NCBI GenBank assembly: GCA_030621975.1
Contig: JAUXGQ010000156.1
Span: 1 to 5,563 of the forward strand
From: Gammaproteobacteria bacterium
GTDB taxonomy: Bacteria; Pseudomonadota; Gammaproteobacteria; Chromatiales; Chromatiaceae
Length of the DNA: 5,563 nt
Direction of reading: 5' to 3'
Made by a program: the position numbers and the translations under genes. The notes beneath the pieces are model-generated. The model was not told where the DNA came from and did no database searches. It saw only the letters and a list, made by a program, of their open reading frames with translations. Positions 5,340 through 5,563 of this stretch are shown in pieces (position 1 is the stretch's first letter; each line of letters opens with the position of its first letter).

Positions 5340-5563
5340 CTAGGAGGACACCAGAGTCCAGCATCCATCCTGGCGAACCAGTACCTCACGACAACCCATT
5401 TCCCTGGCCCCTCCACCCTGGCCGGGCAGCGCACACACAACCCGTCGGCCCTGCGCCCTGAGATCTTCCACCCGCCGCTGCAGCGCCACATCGTCCCCCC
5501 AGGGGACGAACACGCCGTCATCGGGGGCGCCGTAAAGCGCATCCGCCGACCCGACCTGTATCA
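5340..5563 (-). CDS. hisZ: ATP phosphoribosyltransferase regulatory subunit, C-terminal part (partial)
   Basis: The minus-strand frame entering from the right edge stays open for 73 complete codons and stops at TAG (5340-5342). The product holds GVFVPWGDD, then VEDLRAQGRRVVCALPGQ, and ends with GCREVLVRQDGCWTLVSS. This combination (a G-hydrophobic-PWG strand, L-R-x-x-G-R-x-V-x-ALPGQ, then a GC-x-x-LV strand near the end) matches my recall of the tail of HisZ, the histidyl-tRNA-synthetase-like subunit that, with short-form HisG, makes the first enzyme of histidine synthesis. The catalytic-like core, dimer region and start codon lie outside the window. Lying just upstream of purA in the same direction is the usual gammaproteobacterial position of hisZ, which supports the call independently. 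No sign of damage in the visible part. Confidence 0.85.
   Translation of the reverse strand, partial: IQVGSADALYGAPDDGVFVPWGDDVALQRRVEDLRAQGRRVVCALPGQGGGAREMGCREVLVRQDGCWTLVSS

Noticed and set aside
5294..5542. 82-codon minus-strand frame at the right edge
   Set aside because: It overlaps the HisZ-like frame out of phase and has a composition typical of shifted high-GC reading; the HisZ match and gene order favour the other frame.

Overview
The window comes from a GC-rich proteobacterial chromosome, most likely a gammaproteobacterium. The best evidence is the right edge, where the end of hisZ is followed 59 bases later by purA on the same strand, an arrangement familiar in gammaproteobacteria. 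A placement near the Chromatiales is only a guess from codon use and from the style of the intergenic repeats. All genes lie on the minus strand, so transcription runs right to left.

Layout in transcription order: the last 73 codons of hisZ (5340-5563) and complete purA (3985-5280) form a housekeeping pair. A gene-free gap of about 610 bases (3374-3984) full of repeats follows. Next is a complete metallo-beta-lactamase-fold hydrolase of unknown substrate (2408-3373). A 226-base gap holds a 148-base MITE-like palindromic element. A complete propionyl-CoA synthetase of the PrpE/ACSS3 type (280-2181) starts at GTG behind a very strong ribosome binding site. A last gap of 225 bases ends at the first 18 codons of another minus-strand gene (1-54), possibly a MazG-like nucleotide pyrophosphohydrolase.

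The genes look metabolic and independent apart from hisZ-purA (histidine and AMP synthesis). PrpE activates propionate to propionyl-CoA, but no methylcitrate-cycle gene is in view. I see no defence system, CRISPR array, transposase, phage gene, tRNA or rRNA.

The unusual content is intergenic. Three types of palindromic repeat share a short window: (A) GC-rich REP pairs with a GGCTGGGG/CCCCAGCC core, just downstream of prpE and in the gap downstream of purA; (B) a hairpin with 15-base terminal inverted repeats and arms made of three 8-base CGCAAAGR-like units; (C) a hairpin with arms made of three 9-base CACAAAAGR-like units, bracketed by an exact 11-base direct repeat. B and C appear to be built on the same plan. 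There is also a 17-of-18 copy of the extreme 3' end of purA inside the purA-downstream gap, beyond a REP pair, which suggests an insertion or duplication next to the purA stop.
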